NCBI GenBank assembly: GCA_021604645.1
Contig: BQJJ01000002.1
Location: 1 to 64,000, forward strand
Direction: 5' to 3'
From: Methyloligella sp.
Lineage (GTDB): Bacteria; Pseudomonadota; Alphaproteobacteria; Rhizobiales; HXMU1428-3
Length of the DNA: 64,000 nucleotides
The notes beneath the pieces were generated by a model. It worked only from the letters and a program-made list of their open reading frames with translations, ran no database searches and had not been told where the DNA came from. Positions 37,438-46,367 of this stretch are shown here, in pieces (positions within the stretch are counted from its first letter, which is position 1; the number at the start of each line of letters is the position of its first letter). Made by a program: the position numbers and the translations under genes.

Positions 37438-37860
37438 CCTAGTACTAGCGAACCCCACATCGAAACTTCGTCCTAGTACTAGGCACATCCCTCTTTTTTC
37501 CTAGCATCTGATAGTACAAGTACTAGTCGCTTGATAAACCCTTCCCCTACCACTGCATACTCCTGTGGGTCGTTTTGAAAAACCCTCTGGCATTTCTGGC
37601 CATCATTCGGCATGCTCATTATATCGGTAAGGCAACTTATCGACCCGGCTTCAAATCCGGTTGCACGCAATCTGCTCGTCTGAGCCGGATTGCTTTGAAC
37701 TAAGGCGCCTCCGCGCACGAATAAAAAGCGCACTGCGTGCAGTGATTTGAAAGTCCGGTTCACTTGACGGGCAAAGATTGAAATGAATTTCATGAATGCC
37801 CTGGTTCTGGTCTGATGCACTGCGCCTACCCCGATGCCAGTAGCATCAGATCACCTCCCC
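37438..37860. other. Structured, relatively GC-rich non-coding region, candidate oriT or regulatory RNA
   Basis: The region contains two near-identical CCTAGTACTAG units (37438, 37472), the second a perfect 12-bp palindrome. It also has TAGTAC-AA-GTACTA (37512), a CACTGC-GT-GCAGTG palindrome near 37730 and GATGC-CAGTA-GCATC near 37835. A 113-residue minus-strand frame covers much of it, but its composition follows these repeats and I do not accept it as a gene. The density of inverted repeats fits an origin of transfer or a structured RNA. Confidence 0.4.
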
Positions 37861-37933
37861 CATCTCTTCTTCACTTTTTGACTTATCAGCGCTCAATTTG
37901 GTACAATAGAGATGAACTAAAACTGAGGGACTA

Positions 37934-38677
37934 TTGAACCATCAAACCGACGACTTTAAACAAATTATTAAGCGCCAAGCTCAAACCCGGCGCCAGCAGG
38001 ATCTTGACGACTACAATAATGAAATATCTGGGATTGATGTCGGGCGCATAGGTCGGTTTCTCTCATCCGAGGCCCGCACACGCCTCATTGAACAACGAAC
38101 GGGCAAAACATCACGTTTTACCGCTTTGGATGTGATGCTTCTAAATGATCGGCACTATGCCAAGATCTATACTCGCACAATGAATGAACTACAAAGGGCT
38201 GAACTAGCCACAGAAAGGGCCCTAGAAAAAGCACTTCCAAAGTCAATACAACTCAGAGTGAAGCTCTCAGAAACGCTCTCAAAAGCCCCTACTCTCTCCA
38301 ATGGAACAAAAGCTTTTAAAGACATAAATGGTTCTGTCTGGAGTGAAGACGACATGAAACTTGATGAGGCCCAGGCAGAAAGCATTGAATGGGATGGCAC
38401 TGAACCCTCATATGAAACTTACCTTGATCAAAGACATGAACTTGAAGCTGTTGAGCAAGACATCCATGACATTCGTGAATATCAAACCGATGTCTTAGGG
38501 ACAATTCGCGGCGACCTGACAGATCAAGATGATCCTAAATCAGTTGATGATATTGAAACAAACAGCTCAAAAATGAAAAAGCTGATGCCAAAGGCTGTCC
38601 AGCAAGAAATGCCCTCAACTGAAATAAAAGTTGAACCAACCAAAACCGCTGACATCACGCTTCCTACGCTTGACTAA
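37934..38677 (+). CDS. Conserved charged protein of the mobile element, unknown
   Basis: This 247-residue protein is rich in Asp, Glu and Lys, with a helical centre and no membrane segments. It starts at TTG after GAGGG. The first third contains IGRFLSSEARTRLIEQRTGKTSRFTALDVMLL (given here as two adjoining segments, IGRFLSSEARTRL and IEQRTGKTSRFTALDVMLL). It lies between the structured region and a convergent secreted-protein gene, whose stop is 2 bp away. No function is assigned. Confidence 0.55.
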   Translation: MNHQTDDFKQIIKRQAQTRRQQDLDDYNNEISGIDVGRIGRFLSSEARTRLIEQRTGKTSRFTALDVMLLNDRHYAKIYTRTMNELQRAELATERALEKALPKSIQLRVKLSETLSKAPTLSNGTKAFKDINGSVWSEDDMKLDEAQAESIEWDGTEPSYETYLDQRHELEAVEQDIHDIREYQTDVLGTIRGDLTDQDDPKSVDDIETNSSKMKKLMPKAVQQEMPSTEIKVEPTKTADITLPTLD

Positions 38678-38679
38678 TC

Positions 38680-39027
38680 TCATTTAGAAAAAGAACCGCA
38701 AGCCTTGTTAATTGCCGCAGCGATAATCCCAGACGGGTGATGCTTGGGGTATTTCTTCATCAATGCCAACATGGAAGCATTGCGCTTTTGAGATGTCTCA
38801 GAACTTCCAAAATACCACTCATCAATACAACGAGCTAAGTCTTTTCGAGTTTGTGTAGCAATAACTCCGGCCATCGTAACAGATGTTTGGAAATAAGACT
38901 CTTGTGCTGCTTTGGTGAATTGAAGGAACTTTTCAGCTGTAAATCCCTCCTTTGCATACAGCGGTATGCTGTAGATCAAAAAAATAACGATAACGCTTGC
39001 TCTCACGACTGATTTAAGGAAGATCAT
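38680..39027 (-). CDS. Small secreted protein, unknown
   Basis: A 115-residue protein with a signal peptide (VVRASVIVIFLIYSIPLYA) and a helical mature part. It has two Cys (LARCIDEWYFG and NKACGSF) that could pair. It resembles small periplasmic helical proteins in shape, but I cannot name a family. It is convergent with the charged protein gene. Confidence 0.6.
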   Translation of the reverse strand: MIFLKSVVRASVIVIFLIYSIPLYAKEGFTAEKFLQFTKAAQESYFQTSVTMAGVIATQTRKDLARCIDEWYFGSSETSQKRNASMLALMKKYPKHHPSGIIAAAINKACGSFSK

Positions 39028-39147
39028 AAAGGAACGTTATTGTAATAATGAATATGTAAAGAAAATATGAGGCCGCTAAAAAACCATTTCCTTAGAAATC
39101 AAACACTTAAGTTTTTGAAAAAAATGCAAAGAGCCAGAACAACCCAA

Positions 39148-39173
39148 GTGACTAAAAGGTTCCTTTTTGTCAC
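39148..39173. promoter_or_regulatory. 26-bp inverted repeat upstream of the resolvase gene
   Basis: GTGACTAAAAGG and CCTTTTTGTCAC form a 12-bp inverted repeat with one mismatch around a TT centre. It ends 17 bp before the ATG of the small serine recombinase. It is a candidate res/crossover or autoregulatory site for that enzyme. Confidence 0.5.
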
Positions 39174-39190
39174 GTCGAAAAGAGGTTGTT

Positions 39191-39784
39191 ATGACAATTA
39201 ATTTGGAGAAAAATATCGGGCGGCGCATTGGCTATGCGCGGGTCTCAACTGACAAGCAAACCACAGATCAACAAATAGACGCCCTACATCAAGCAGGGTG
39301 TGAGAAAGTCTTTGTTGATGATGGGATTAAAGCCACTGCCCGCATAAGACCTGGACTAGAACAAGCCAGACAAGATCTAATGCCAACTGATATATTTGTA
39401 GTTTGGGCCATAGATCGAGCGTTTAGGTCAACGTTAGATGCAATATTGTTTCTAGACGACATTGATAGAAATGACATTGCCTTCCTCTCTCTCACCCAAA
39501 ACATCGACACCAGAACACCCGAAGGCCGCAAATGGTTTATCGACACAGCAAGTTGGGCTGAATATGAGCGATCTATGATTTCGCGCCGCACTAAAATCAA
39601 ACTAGAAGAAGCTAAAAAACGTGGTGTAGTGCTAGGTCGTCCAAAACGCCTCCCCCCGAAAGTCATAGTACGAGCGCATAAAAGAATAACCGAGCAACAC
39701 CAAACCATAAAAGCAGAAGCCCAGCGCCTGGGCGTTGCAACAATCACATTAAACCGAGGGTTCAAACGAATGGGATTACGATGA
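39191..39784 (+). CDS. Small serine recombinase (resolvase/invertase family)
   Basis: A 197-residue recombinase: catalytic N-terminal domain with IGYARVSTDKQTTDQQIDAL (active Ser in RVS), DIFVVWAIDRAFRS and the E-helix, then a C-terminal helix-turn-helix (AEAQRLGVATITLNRGFKRMG). ATG at 39191 with AGAGG is preferred over a TTG 24 nt upstream. It overlaps the next short gene by 4 bp. It would resolve multimers or invert DNA at a nearby site; an inverted repeat lies just upstream. Confidence 0.9.
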   Translation: MTINLEKNIGRRIGYARVSTDKQTTDQQIDALHQAGCEKVFVDDGIKATARIRPGLEQARQDLMPTDIFVVWAIDRAFRSTLDAILFLDDIDRNDIAFLSLTQNIDTRTPEGRKWFIDTASWAEYERSMISRRTKIKLEEAKKRGVVLGRPKRLPPKVIVRAHKRITEQHQTIKAEAQRLGVATITLNRGFKRMGLR

Positions 39785-39942
39785 TAAAGAAAGACAAACA
39801 AGAAGACATCATAGACGCACTAATGAATGCACTCACAGCCTTCAAAGAAGCTGGGTATGAAGGAACGGATGAATATAAAATCATACAACAAATAGCAGAC
39901 AATGCATTTAACGACTGGGTTACAAACCATACGAAGCATTGA
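39781..39942 (+). CDS. 53-residue acidic protein coupled to the resolvase
   Basis: A short frame starting MIKKDKQEDIIDALMNAL overlaps the resolvase stop by ATGA, the usual sign of translational coupling. It is helical and mildly acidic, ending in DWVTNHTKH. No family was recognised. The coupling makes a real gene likely despite its size. Confidence 0.55.
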   Translation: MIKKDKQEDIIDALMNALTAFKEAGYEGTDEYKIIQQIADNAFNDWVTNHTKH

Positions 39943-40152
39943 ATGAAGTGAACCGTTATCAGGTCTGTGGTTGGGGCAATTGAGGGTCACATATGGAAAC
40001 TATGAGCTTGGGTTTAGCTGTTTTTGATGAACGCAAGATGTGTGCTGTGTAATACAGCACCTCTTGTCTCACCGCGCTCCGCTTGCTCGGCAGGGAGACC
40101 GCTGCGCTCTCCCGTGCACCCTCTGGCAGTAGATAGTACCCTTTAATTAATT

Positions 40153-41640
40153 TTAGCAAGAAAACTGAATGTTTTTATTTAAAGCAATTCTCATAATTTC
40201 AGGAAAATTACGATAGGGAACGAAATTCTTTTCTAATGGAAAACCCAAGATCTGTAATTCAACCAACATGTAAAGAACTGACAGTTTACAAGTGAGTAGA
40301 CTTAAATTTGATAAAAACAAATCTTTTTTGCTATTTGTAATATCTCCATAATGAGTAAAATAGTTTCTTGCCGAAACTGCCAGTCTTAAACTTTTTTCAT
40401 AATCTCCAAAGAGCCATACCAGAACTTGCTTATCTAATTTTTCAGCTAATTCATTAATTCTTATCGATAGAGGCAGACGGTTACCATTCGCGCGCAATGC
40501 ATTTAAGGCACTAGAAATTTTATTATTATCTACATCATCAATAAATGCTTCTGCTAACCTGTCACATAACTCGGAAAACTCATTTTTAGGAAGCTTTGTA
40601 GATTGACAATGTAGGTCGGATAAAATTTCTAAAGCTTGCATAACATTTAAAAAACGATTGATATCTAAAGTGTTATTTCCACATTCTAATGTATTTTGAA
40701 AAATCCAGCGGGGTATGAGACAGTTTTCCATTGAATCAAACCAGGCAGGAAATAACCCCTTTAACATTTCAGGTCTTTCAGACACAGTTACACCTATTTG
40801 CAGGTGATTTAATTTTATTTTATCTTTTGGAATTATTTCTTTGTTTTCAAAAAAATCCCAAGTTTCAATCAATTCATCTCGTTGAAACATTGAAAAGTTA
40901 AAAGAATAATTTGGTGTCAAAGTAAGAAGACTTAGCAAACGAGAAATTTGATTTGAAAGATCTATGCATTTAAAACTTGTCTGTTTTACATCCAACTCGA
41001 CTAGAAGACAAGGTTCATACTCAGTGGTAGTTCCGTTACAAGCATCAAAGTTTATTTTTGACGAATACTGAAATGAAAGACTTCCGCCTAAAGGGCCAAG
41101 GTCACAGCTTAATAAGTTAAGATTAGGTAATTCATAAGTAGCTTGCTGTGATTTAAGAAATTCATCGACCTCTAAAGTACTTCCTGATGAGAGTTCTATA
41201 GATTCTATATCCGCCTCAGCCCTGAAAGTAATCGTAGGAGGTGTTCTTATCAGTTTTAATAGATGGTTTGTTGTAAAGTTAATACCATCAAATTCTGTAG
41301 TCTCGTCGATATGTGTATTGCCAATTGCAATTAAAAGCGGTTGAAATCTATACTGCCATGAGTGACCAAGAGAATAATTGTTATGATAGTTTCCTCCAAT
41401 TTCAAAAGCATTTAATAAACTAATGGCTTTCCCATTAATTATCCCACACCATGTATAGAGTTTTTCGTTTTTAAATTTTTTAAATTCATTTGGATTGATT
41501 GGCTGCGATTCTTCAAAACTACTGATTGATAAAAAATATTTTTTGTCTGTAAATTCTATGACTCCGGCATATCGAATACTAGGGTCTTCTAAAATCCACC
41601 ATTCTCCCAGAATGCCAGCAAAGTCTTTTATTTTTTTCAT
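40153..41640 (-). CDS. apeA: ApeA-type anti-phage HEPN protein
   Basis: This 495-residue protein has the ApeA N-terminal domain pattern near its start (FAGILGEWWILED, then YAGVIEFTDKKYFLSI). The C-terminal HEPN domain carries the R-x4-H ribonuclease motif in SARNYFTHYG at about residue 424. HEPN proteins of this kind act as abortive-infection RNases. No partner gene is needed in known ApeA systems. The ATG at 41640 is used rather than a TTG 12 nt upstream, though neither has a strong ribosome site. It sits in the mobilizable element next to a membrane/MBL gene pair on the same strand. Confidence 0.82.
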   Translation of the reverse strand: MKKIKDFAGILGEWWILEDPSIRYAGVIEFTDKKYFLSISSFEESQPINPNEFKKFKNEKLYTWCGIINGKAISLLNAFEIGGNYHNNYSLGHSWQYRFQPLLIAIGNTHIDETTEFDGINFTTNHLLKLIRTPPTITFRAEADIESIELSSGSTLEVDEFLKSQQATYELPNLNLLSCDLGPLGGSLSFQYSSKINFDACNGTTTEYEPCLLVELDVKQTSFKCIDLSNQISRLLSLLTLTPNYSFNFSMFQRDELIETWDFFENKEIIPKDKIKLNHLQIGVTVSERPEMLKGLFPAWFDSMENCLIPRWIFQNTLECGNNTLDINRFLNVMQALEILSDLHCQSTKLPKNEFSELCDRLAEAFIDDVDNNKISSALNALRANGNRLPLSIRINELAEKLDKQVLVWLFGDYEKSLRLAVSARNYFTHYGDITNSKKDLFLSNLSLLTCKLSVLYMLVELQILGFPLEKNFVPYRNFPEIMRIALNKNIQFSC

Positions 41641-41732
41641 CTGAGTTCTCAATTAAATACTAAAAATTACAATTAAATTAATTAATATCAGCAACTTAGA
41701 TAATTAGAAAAAAGTAACTTCAGATGTTTCCG

Positions 41733-42683
41733 TTACTTTGGATATCTTTTTTTAGGTTTGTAACTATCTCTGATTGTATCAGCGTTATGGCTTAATATTT
41801 TTGATTTTTTTGATTGATATATATTAAGACTATTGATTTTTGTAGTGTTAGATATGAAATTATAAGCCTCAAAATAACTTTCTTCTTCATTAACTGACTG
41901 TATAACAATATCACCAGTTTTAGTTGTGAGTAATGGAACTTTATTTTTTTTCAAAATATTTCTTACTTCATCCCGAGGATGGTCAAATTTATTATCATAA
42001 TTTGAAGCGCATATAGCCAAACTCGGTTTAGTGTTTGCGATAAGTCTCTGGTTAGTAAAACCATTATCTGCGCCATGATGACTGAGGATCATTATATCAG
42101 TTTCTTTTTGTAAAATAGGAGACCTACGTAATCGTGAAGAAATTTTGGAGCATTCGACATCTCCAAGGCTAAGTACATTAAAACTACCATTTCTAAATAA
42201 CTTAATTGTAGAATTGTTATTTGAGCATTCTTCATCAAGAAAAAAAGGATTTAAAATTACGTTATTAAAACCATAAACATCTGCTTTTCCTAAGTTCCTA
42301 ATATAGTCTGGTGTTATTGATTTTACGTGTACAGCTCTATTTGTACCTTCTCTGCTAGCCTTATAATTCTTTATAAACCTCTGGCATTTCAAACCATTCT
42401 CTGTTTTGGGTTCACAACCTGGACACTCTATACTTAGCGGATTAACTAAATCAAATAATACTTCTAATTCTGAAAAATTACAGTGATCTTGATCCCAACT
42501 AGTTATATGCAAAACGTCAATTACTTCTACACCACATTCAAACATTTCTTGTGTCAAAGTTATTCGACTTAGCTCTGTTAATCTTGCTTCTACTAAACTG
42601 AAATGTCCGTTGGCACAGTATGAGTATGAAGAGCCTTCAGTACCTAGTTGGTAAGCTCTGAATCTCGTAAGTTTACTATTCAT
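41733..42683 (-). CDS. MBL-fold hydrolase (ComEC/Rec2-like metallo-hydrolase domain)
   Basis: This 316-residue protein shows the metallo-beta-lactamase ligands of the ComEC-like branch: ITSWDQDHCN (a variant of H-x-S-x-D-x-D-H-x-x-G), VLSLGDVEC, MILSHHGADNGF and an ASNYDNKFDHPRDEV C-terminal motif. The first His of the canonical motif is replaced by Thr. There is no signal peptide. The start overlaps the stop of the upstream membrane-protein gene by 8 bp and has GGGAGG before it. The two are thus one unit. Such soluble hydrolases often act on nucleic acids or nucleotides. A role in phage defence is inferred from the neighbouring ApeA. Confidence 0.78.
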   Translation of the reverse strand: MNSKLTRFRAYQLGTEGSSYSYCANGHFSLVEARLTELSRITLTQEMFECGVEVIDVLHITSWDQDHCNFSELEVLFDLVNPLSIECPGCEPKTENGLKCQRFIKNYKASREGTNRAVHVKSITPDYIRNLGKADVYGFNNVILNPFFLDEECSNNNSTIKLFRNGSFNVLSLGDVECSKISSRLRRSPILQKETDIMILSHHGADNGFTNQRLIANTKPSLAICASNYDNKFDHPRDEVRNILKKNKVPLLTTKTGDIVIQSVNEEESYFEAYNFISNTTKINSLNIYQSKKSKILSHNADTIRDSYKPKKRYPK

Positions 42684-43323
42684 TCAATTCCTCCCGGTAT
42701 TTGGAAGTCTTTATTGCTAGGACCGTGGTAACAAAACGTTCACCATAGTTAAGTGCAACCTTACGAACTAAAAGATACTGGAATAATAAAAAAAAAAGAT
42801 AGTTCAGAATGAAAAAGTATTTTTCAAATTGCCAAAATGATAACACCCCAAGTGTCAAAATTAATAACAACGCCAAACTAGTATAATCTCTAGCCAATAA
42901 ATAGTCTTTGTGAGCCTGCTGAACTGCTACTTCATTAGATAAGCTCTGATATAGTGAGTACCATAATGCATTTTGCTTGTTTTCATTTCTTGGGATGTTC
43001 TTTAGGTTTTTACGTAACAGAATTTCATCGATTCTTGGATCATTTTTAGAATATATTGAAAATGCATAATGCCCCGGTAGAGGGTATTTCCAACGCCACG
43101 TCACCATCCTTGATTTGTTTTGAGGGTCAATAATTCCATTTACAATTAATATACATGCCAACCCTAATCCGACAGGAATAAAATTGAATAAATTATTGAT
43201 TATCACCAGCAGAAGATCTGAATTTAGATGTTTAAAATTTAAAATCGCAAAGTAAATAACTAAGTTCATGCCTAAAATGGCTAATAAATATATATTATTT
43301 AAAAATTTTAAGTATCTGAACAT
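42676..43323 (-). CDS. Four-helix membrane protein partnered with the MBL-fold hydrolase
   Basis: This 215-residue protein has two membrane segments near the N-terminus and two near residues 150-190. A cytoplasmic middle region carries KYPLPGHYAFSIYSKNDPR followed by a QNALWYSLY segment. No known family name comes to mind, though the P-L-P-G-x-x-A-F-S and Q-N-x-x-W-Y patterns look conserved in type. Its stop overlaps the MBL gene. A membrane effector or anchor for that hydrolase is a fair guess. Confidence 0.65.
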   Translation of the reverse strand: MFRYLKFLNNIYLLAILGMNLVIYFAILNFKHLNSDLLLVIINNLFNFIPVGLGLACILIVNGIIDPQNKSRMVTWRWKYPLPGHYAFSIYSKNDPRIDEILLRKNLKNIPRNENKQNALWYSLYQSLSNEVAVQQAHKDYLLARDYTSLALLLILTLGVLSFWQFEKYFFILNYLFFLLFQYLLVRKVALNYGERFVTTVLAIKTSKYREELNE

Positions 43324-43369
43324 AACTATATTTTAACACACACAATTAATTAACGATTTTTGTTATGAA

Positions 43370-43680
43370 TATTCTCCACAAAAATATCATTTTAGCATCC
43401 CAACCTCCCGGTTGGCCGGGCTCTATGCGCCTCTCGGCTTACCGAGCCGCTGCGCTGTCTCGGCCCATTCGGGTGACGATCCCTGATGCAAGAGGGAACC
43501 AAGGTTCCCCACTCAGGCAATTTCGGTCTGTTGGATTGTCAGGGCCGCATTTGGCGCAAGGCTGTTAGCCACGCCCCCTCTGCAACCCGGTCAACCGCGG
43601 CCAAAAGCCAGAGCTCCCCTCCTTTTAAATCAGCCTCCACGGGGTTCATGCGAACCCCCTTGTTTGATTTTTAATTGAAA
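43370..43680. other. GC-rich non-coding block before the methyltransferase gene
   Basis: The base composition rises sharply compared with both neighbours, and several short inverted repeats are present (for example CTCGGCTTACCGAG and GGAACCAAGGTTCC). Frames through it give no protein-like product. It may be a structured RNA, an origin or an attachment scar. Confidence 0.4.
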
Positions 43681-43690
43681 GGAAAAACGA

Positions 43691-44350
43691 ATGAAACGTA
43701 ATCAAATTATATGTGGAGATTCAAAACAGGTACTCTCCCATTTCCCAAACAATAGTATTGACCTGGTAATCACTGATCCACCTTATCTTTGTAAATATAA
43801 AGATCGTAATGGGCGGACATTAATGAATGACGACAATGCAGATGGTGTCTTGCCAGTTTATAAAGAAATATTCCGCACTCTAAAGCCAAACAGCTATTGC
43901 ATCACGTTTTATGGATGGACGGCAATTGCTGAATTTTCAGAGGCTTGGGCCAATGCCGGATTTCGAACGGTGGGGCATATTGTTTGGCCTAAGAAATATG
44001 CTTCAAAAGAAGGATTTATGAAATACCAACATGAATCAGCTTTTGTATTGGCAAAGGGATACCCACACAAACCTGAATATCCAATTAGTGACGTTCAGAA
44101 GTGGCACTACACAGGCAATAGATCACATCCAACTGAAAAAGCAGTGAGTGTTATAGAGCCCCTTATTAAGTGCTTTTCGAAGCCCGGTGATTTAATCCTT
44201 GATCCCTTTTCAGGATCAGGTACGACCGCCGTAGCAGCAGCGCTCAATGACCGGGATTATATCGGTATAGAGTTAGAGCATAAATATTGTGATGTTGCAG
44301 AAAGGCGTTTAGCTAGCGTGAACTTTTATGAGAACGCCATATATGCATAA
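43691..44350 (+). CDS. Orphan DNA methyltransferase (N6-adenine/N4-cytosine class)
   Basis: This 219-residue enzyme has the catalytic DPPY motif (LVITDPPYLC) near the N-terminus and the SAM-binding motif (LILDPFSGSGTTAVAAAL) near the C-terminus, the beta-type order. The HPTEKAVSVIEPLI helix lies between. No cognate nuclease gene is adjacent. AAAGGA precedes the ATG, and a strong terminator follows. It may protect the element against restriction in new hosts. Confidence 0.9.
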   Translation: MKRNQIICGDSKQVLSHFPNNSIDLVITDPPYLCKYKDRNGRTLMNDDNADGVLPVYKEIFRTLKPNSYCITFYGWTAIAEFSEAWANAGFRTVGHIVWPKKYASKEGFMKYQHESAFVLAKGYPHKPEYPISDVQKWHYTGNRSHPTEKAVSVIEPLIKCFSKPGDLILDPFSGSGTTAVAAALNDRDYIGIELEHKYCDVAERRLASVNFYENAIYA

Positions 44351-44385
44351 AAAATACAAATAGTGTTTACATAAAAATACCCCGA

Positions 44386-44420
44386 CCGATTGTCCTTGAA
44401 CCAAGGACAATCGGCTTTTT
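44386..44420 (+). terminator. Strong Rho-independent terminator after the methyltransferase
   Basis: A 12-bp-plus perfect stem (CCGATTGTCCTTG with its complement) around a short loop, followed by CTTTTT, 36 nt after the stop codon. Confidence 0.92.
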
Positions 44421-44469
44421 AAAAACACACCTTGGAATTCCCCCATAAGAGAAGAGACATAAAGTTATT

Positions 44470-44793
44470 TTGAAACGCTCAATAAAACCAGAATGGATCA
44501 ATTCAATGCCTCTTAAACTAGAAAAGTACCGCCATCATTTAGATGGTTATGATATGAGCGAAGCGCACAAAACCGAGTTCATAAAAGCAATCGCCATTAT
44601 AGCTGAAAGCCTTGCTGATAAGGCTTTTGGTCTCGATTCTATCCACTGCATTTATCCGCAAAAAGCACCTGAAAATTGTTCTTCATCTTTTGAAATGGTA
44701 AAATCATTAGATACAGAAACGCTCATAGATAAATGCGCGAATGATAATGAAAATTCCAATCCTTTGAAAAAAGCCAACGGTAAGAGCAAGTAA
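44470..44793 (+). CDS. Small conserved partner protein of the large serine recombinase
   Basis: This 107-residue protein contains MPLKLEKYRHHLDGYDMSEA and then AIIAESLADKAFGLDSIH, a pattern I associate with short genes directly upstream of alphaproteobacterial serine recombinases. The start is TTG at 44470, or ATG at 44506. The stop overlaps the recombinase ATG by one base. It is probably co-translated and may modulate recombination. The tail is Asn/Lys-rich. Confidence 0.65.
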   Translation: MKRSIKPEWINSMPLKLEKYRHHLDGYDMSEAHKTEFIKAIAIIAESLADKAFGLDSIHCIYPQKAPENCSSSFEMVKSLDTETLIDKCANDNENSNPLKKANGKSK

Positions 44794-46367
44794 TGAGCAA
44801 AACCACAGCCCCCAAAACAGAGACAAAACAAAAAGCCGTCATATATTGTCGAGTGTCAGATATAAAACAGGTAAAAAAAGGGGATGGCCTAAATTCTCAA
44901 CGCACCAGATGTAATGAATTTGCCAAACATAAAGCATATGAAGTCGTCGAAGTATTTAAGGACGAGGGTATTTCAGGTGGTTTGATTGACCGCCCTGGTA
45001 TGCAGAAAATGCTTACATATCTACGTAAACACAAACGATACACCACTCATATTGTGATCATAGATGATATTAGCCGTCTTGCTCGTGACCTGATGGCACA
45101 TATTCAGTTAAGAACAGAAATCAGTGATGCAGGGGGGATACTACAATCTCCTTCGGTTGAATTTGGAGAAGACTCAGACAGCATCTTAGTTGAAAACTTA
45201 CTTGCCAGCGTTTCTCAACACCACAGACAAAAGAACGCAGAGCAAGTAACAAACCGCATGCGTGCTAGGATTATGAATGGCTATTGGGTATTTCAAGCTC
45301 CTATAGGTTATCGATACAAGAAGTCTAGTACAGGTGGAAAAATTCTCATACCAGATGAACCAAATGCAACTCTAGTGAGAGAATGTTTAGAACGCTTTGC
45401 CGATGGTCGCTTTGAAAGCCAAGCAGACATAAAACGATATCTAAATGGCTATCCATCATTTCCGCGCTATAGCAATGGAGAAATTCATTTTCAAAAAATC
45501 AGGCTTATGTTAGAGCGCTCCATTTATGCGGGCTACATCGAAGCGCCTAAATGGAATGTCCCTTTGTTAAAAGCAAAACATGAACCTCTCATTAGTTTTG
45601 AAACATACCAGCGCATTCAACAAAGATTACAACAACACTCCAAAACACCAGCTCGAAAGGCAATCAAAGAAGATTTTCCCTTAAGAGGCTATGTATCCTG
45701 TGCGGAATGTAATGAAACCATGACTGCAGCATGGGCCAAAGGAAGAAACACGAAATACCCTTATTACTACTGCTTCAACAAGCAGTGCAGTCAGCATAGA
45801 AAATCAATACGCAAAGAAAGACTCGAAACAGATTTCGAACACCTTCTAGCCCGCTTAAAACCAAATCCAGATGTATTTGCCATGATGCATAATATTCTGA
45901 AAGACGCATGGGATGAGAGAGAAGTAAATGCCAAAGACAAAGCAAAAGAATTGAAGAATGAAATCAATTTAGCCCAGCGCAAAATCGATCAAATCATGGA
46001 ACGTATATTAGAGTGCGATAGCACAAGCCTAATGAAAATCTACGAAGATCAGGTCAAAAAACTTTATGAACAGCAAATAGCAACAAAGGAAAAACTGACG
46101 GAAACTGGTCAATCACAAGCAGACTTTGACGAAACTTTTCGAACCGCCATGACTTTTCTCTCAAACCCTTGGAATCTATGGGTTTCTGATGACCCAGCCG
46201 ACCAACAACTCGTGCTAAAATTAGTATTTGAAGAGAATTTGCTCTACCATAGGAATGGAGGTTTTCGAACCGCGAAAACTACCTTACCTTTCAAGGTCTT
46301 AGAGGCTTTTAACGATAACAGGTATGAAATGGTGAGCCCTGAAGGATTCGAACCTTCGACCTACTGA
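44793..46367 (+). CDS. Large serine recombinase (site-specific integrase)
   Basis: This 524-residue enzyme has a catalytic resolvase domain (VIYCRVSDIKQVKKGDGLNS, active Ser22), a recombinase domain (GYRYKKSS to ARKAIKEDF) and a zinc ribbon with C-A-E-C and, further on, C-F-N-K-Q-C. A coiled coil follows. The last residues VSPEGFEPSTY are encoded by the tRNA-Lys-derived repeat, so the gene's end was set by integration into a tRNA. It would integrate and excise the mobilizable element. A decayed relative lies at 11497-12075. Confidence 0.93.
   Translation: MSKTTAPKTETKQKAVIYCRVSDIKQVKKGDGLNSQRTRCNEFAKHKAYEVVEVFKDEGISGGLIDRPGMQKMLTYLRKHKRYTTHIVIIDDISRLARDLMAHIQLRTEISDAGGILQSPSVEFGEDSDSILVENLLASVSQHHRQKNAEQVTNRMRARIMNGYWVFQAPIGYRYKKSSTGGKILIPDEPNATLVRECLERFADGRFESQADIKRYLNGYPSFPRYSNGEIHFQKIRLMLERSIYAGYIEAPKWNVPLLKAKHEPLISFETYQRIQQRLQQHSKTPARKAIKEDFPLRGYVSCAECNETMTAAWAKGRNTKYPYYYCFNKQCSQHRKSIRKERLETDFEHLLARLKPNPDVFAMMHNILKDAWDEREVNAKDKAKELKNEINLAQRKIDQIMERILECDSTSLMKIYEDQVKKLYEQQIATKEKLTETGQSQADFDETFRTAMTFLSNPWNLWVSDDPADQQLVLKLVFEENLLYHRNGGFRTAKTTLPFKVLEAFNDNRYEMVSPEGFEPSTY

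Noticed and set aside
37479..37820. A 113-residue minus-strand frame
   Set aside because: It covers a palindrome-rich region, has no convincing ribosome site and no recognisable domain; non-coding structure explains the open frame better.
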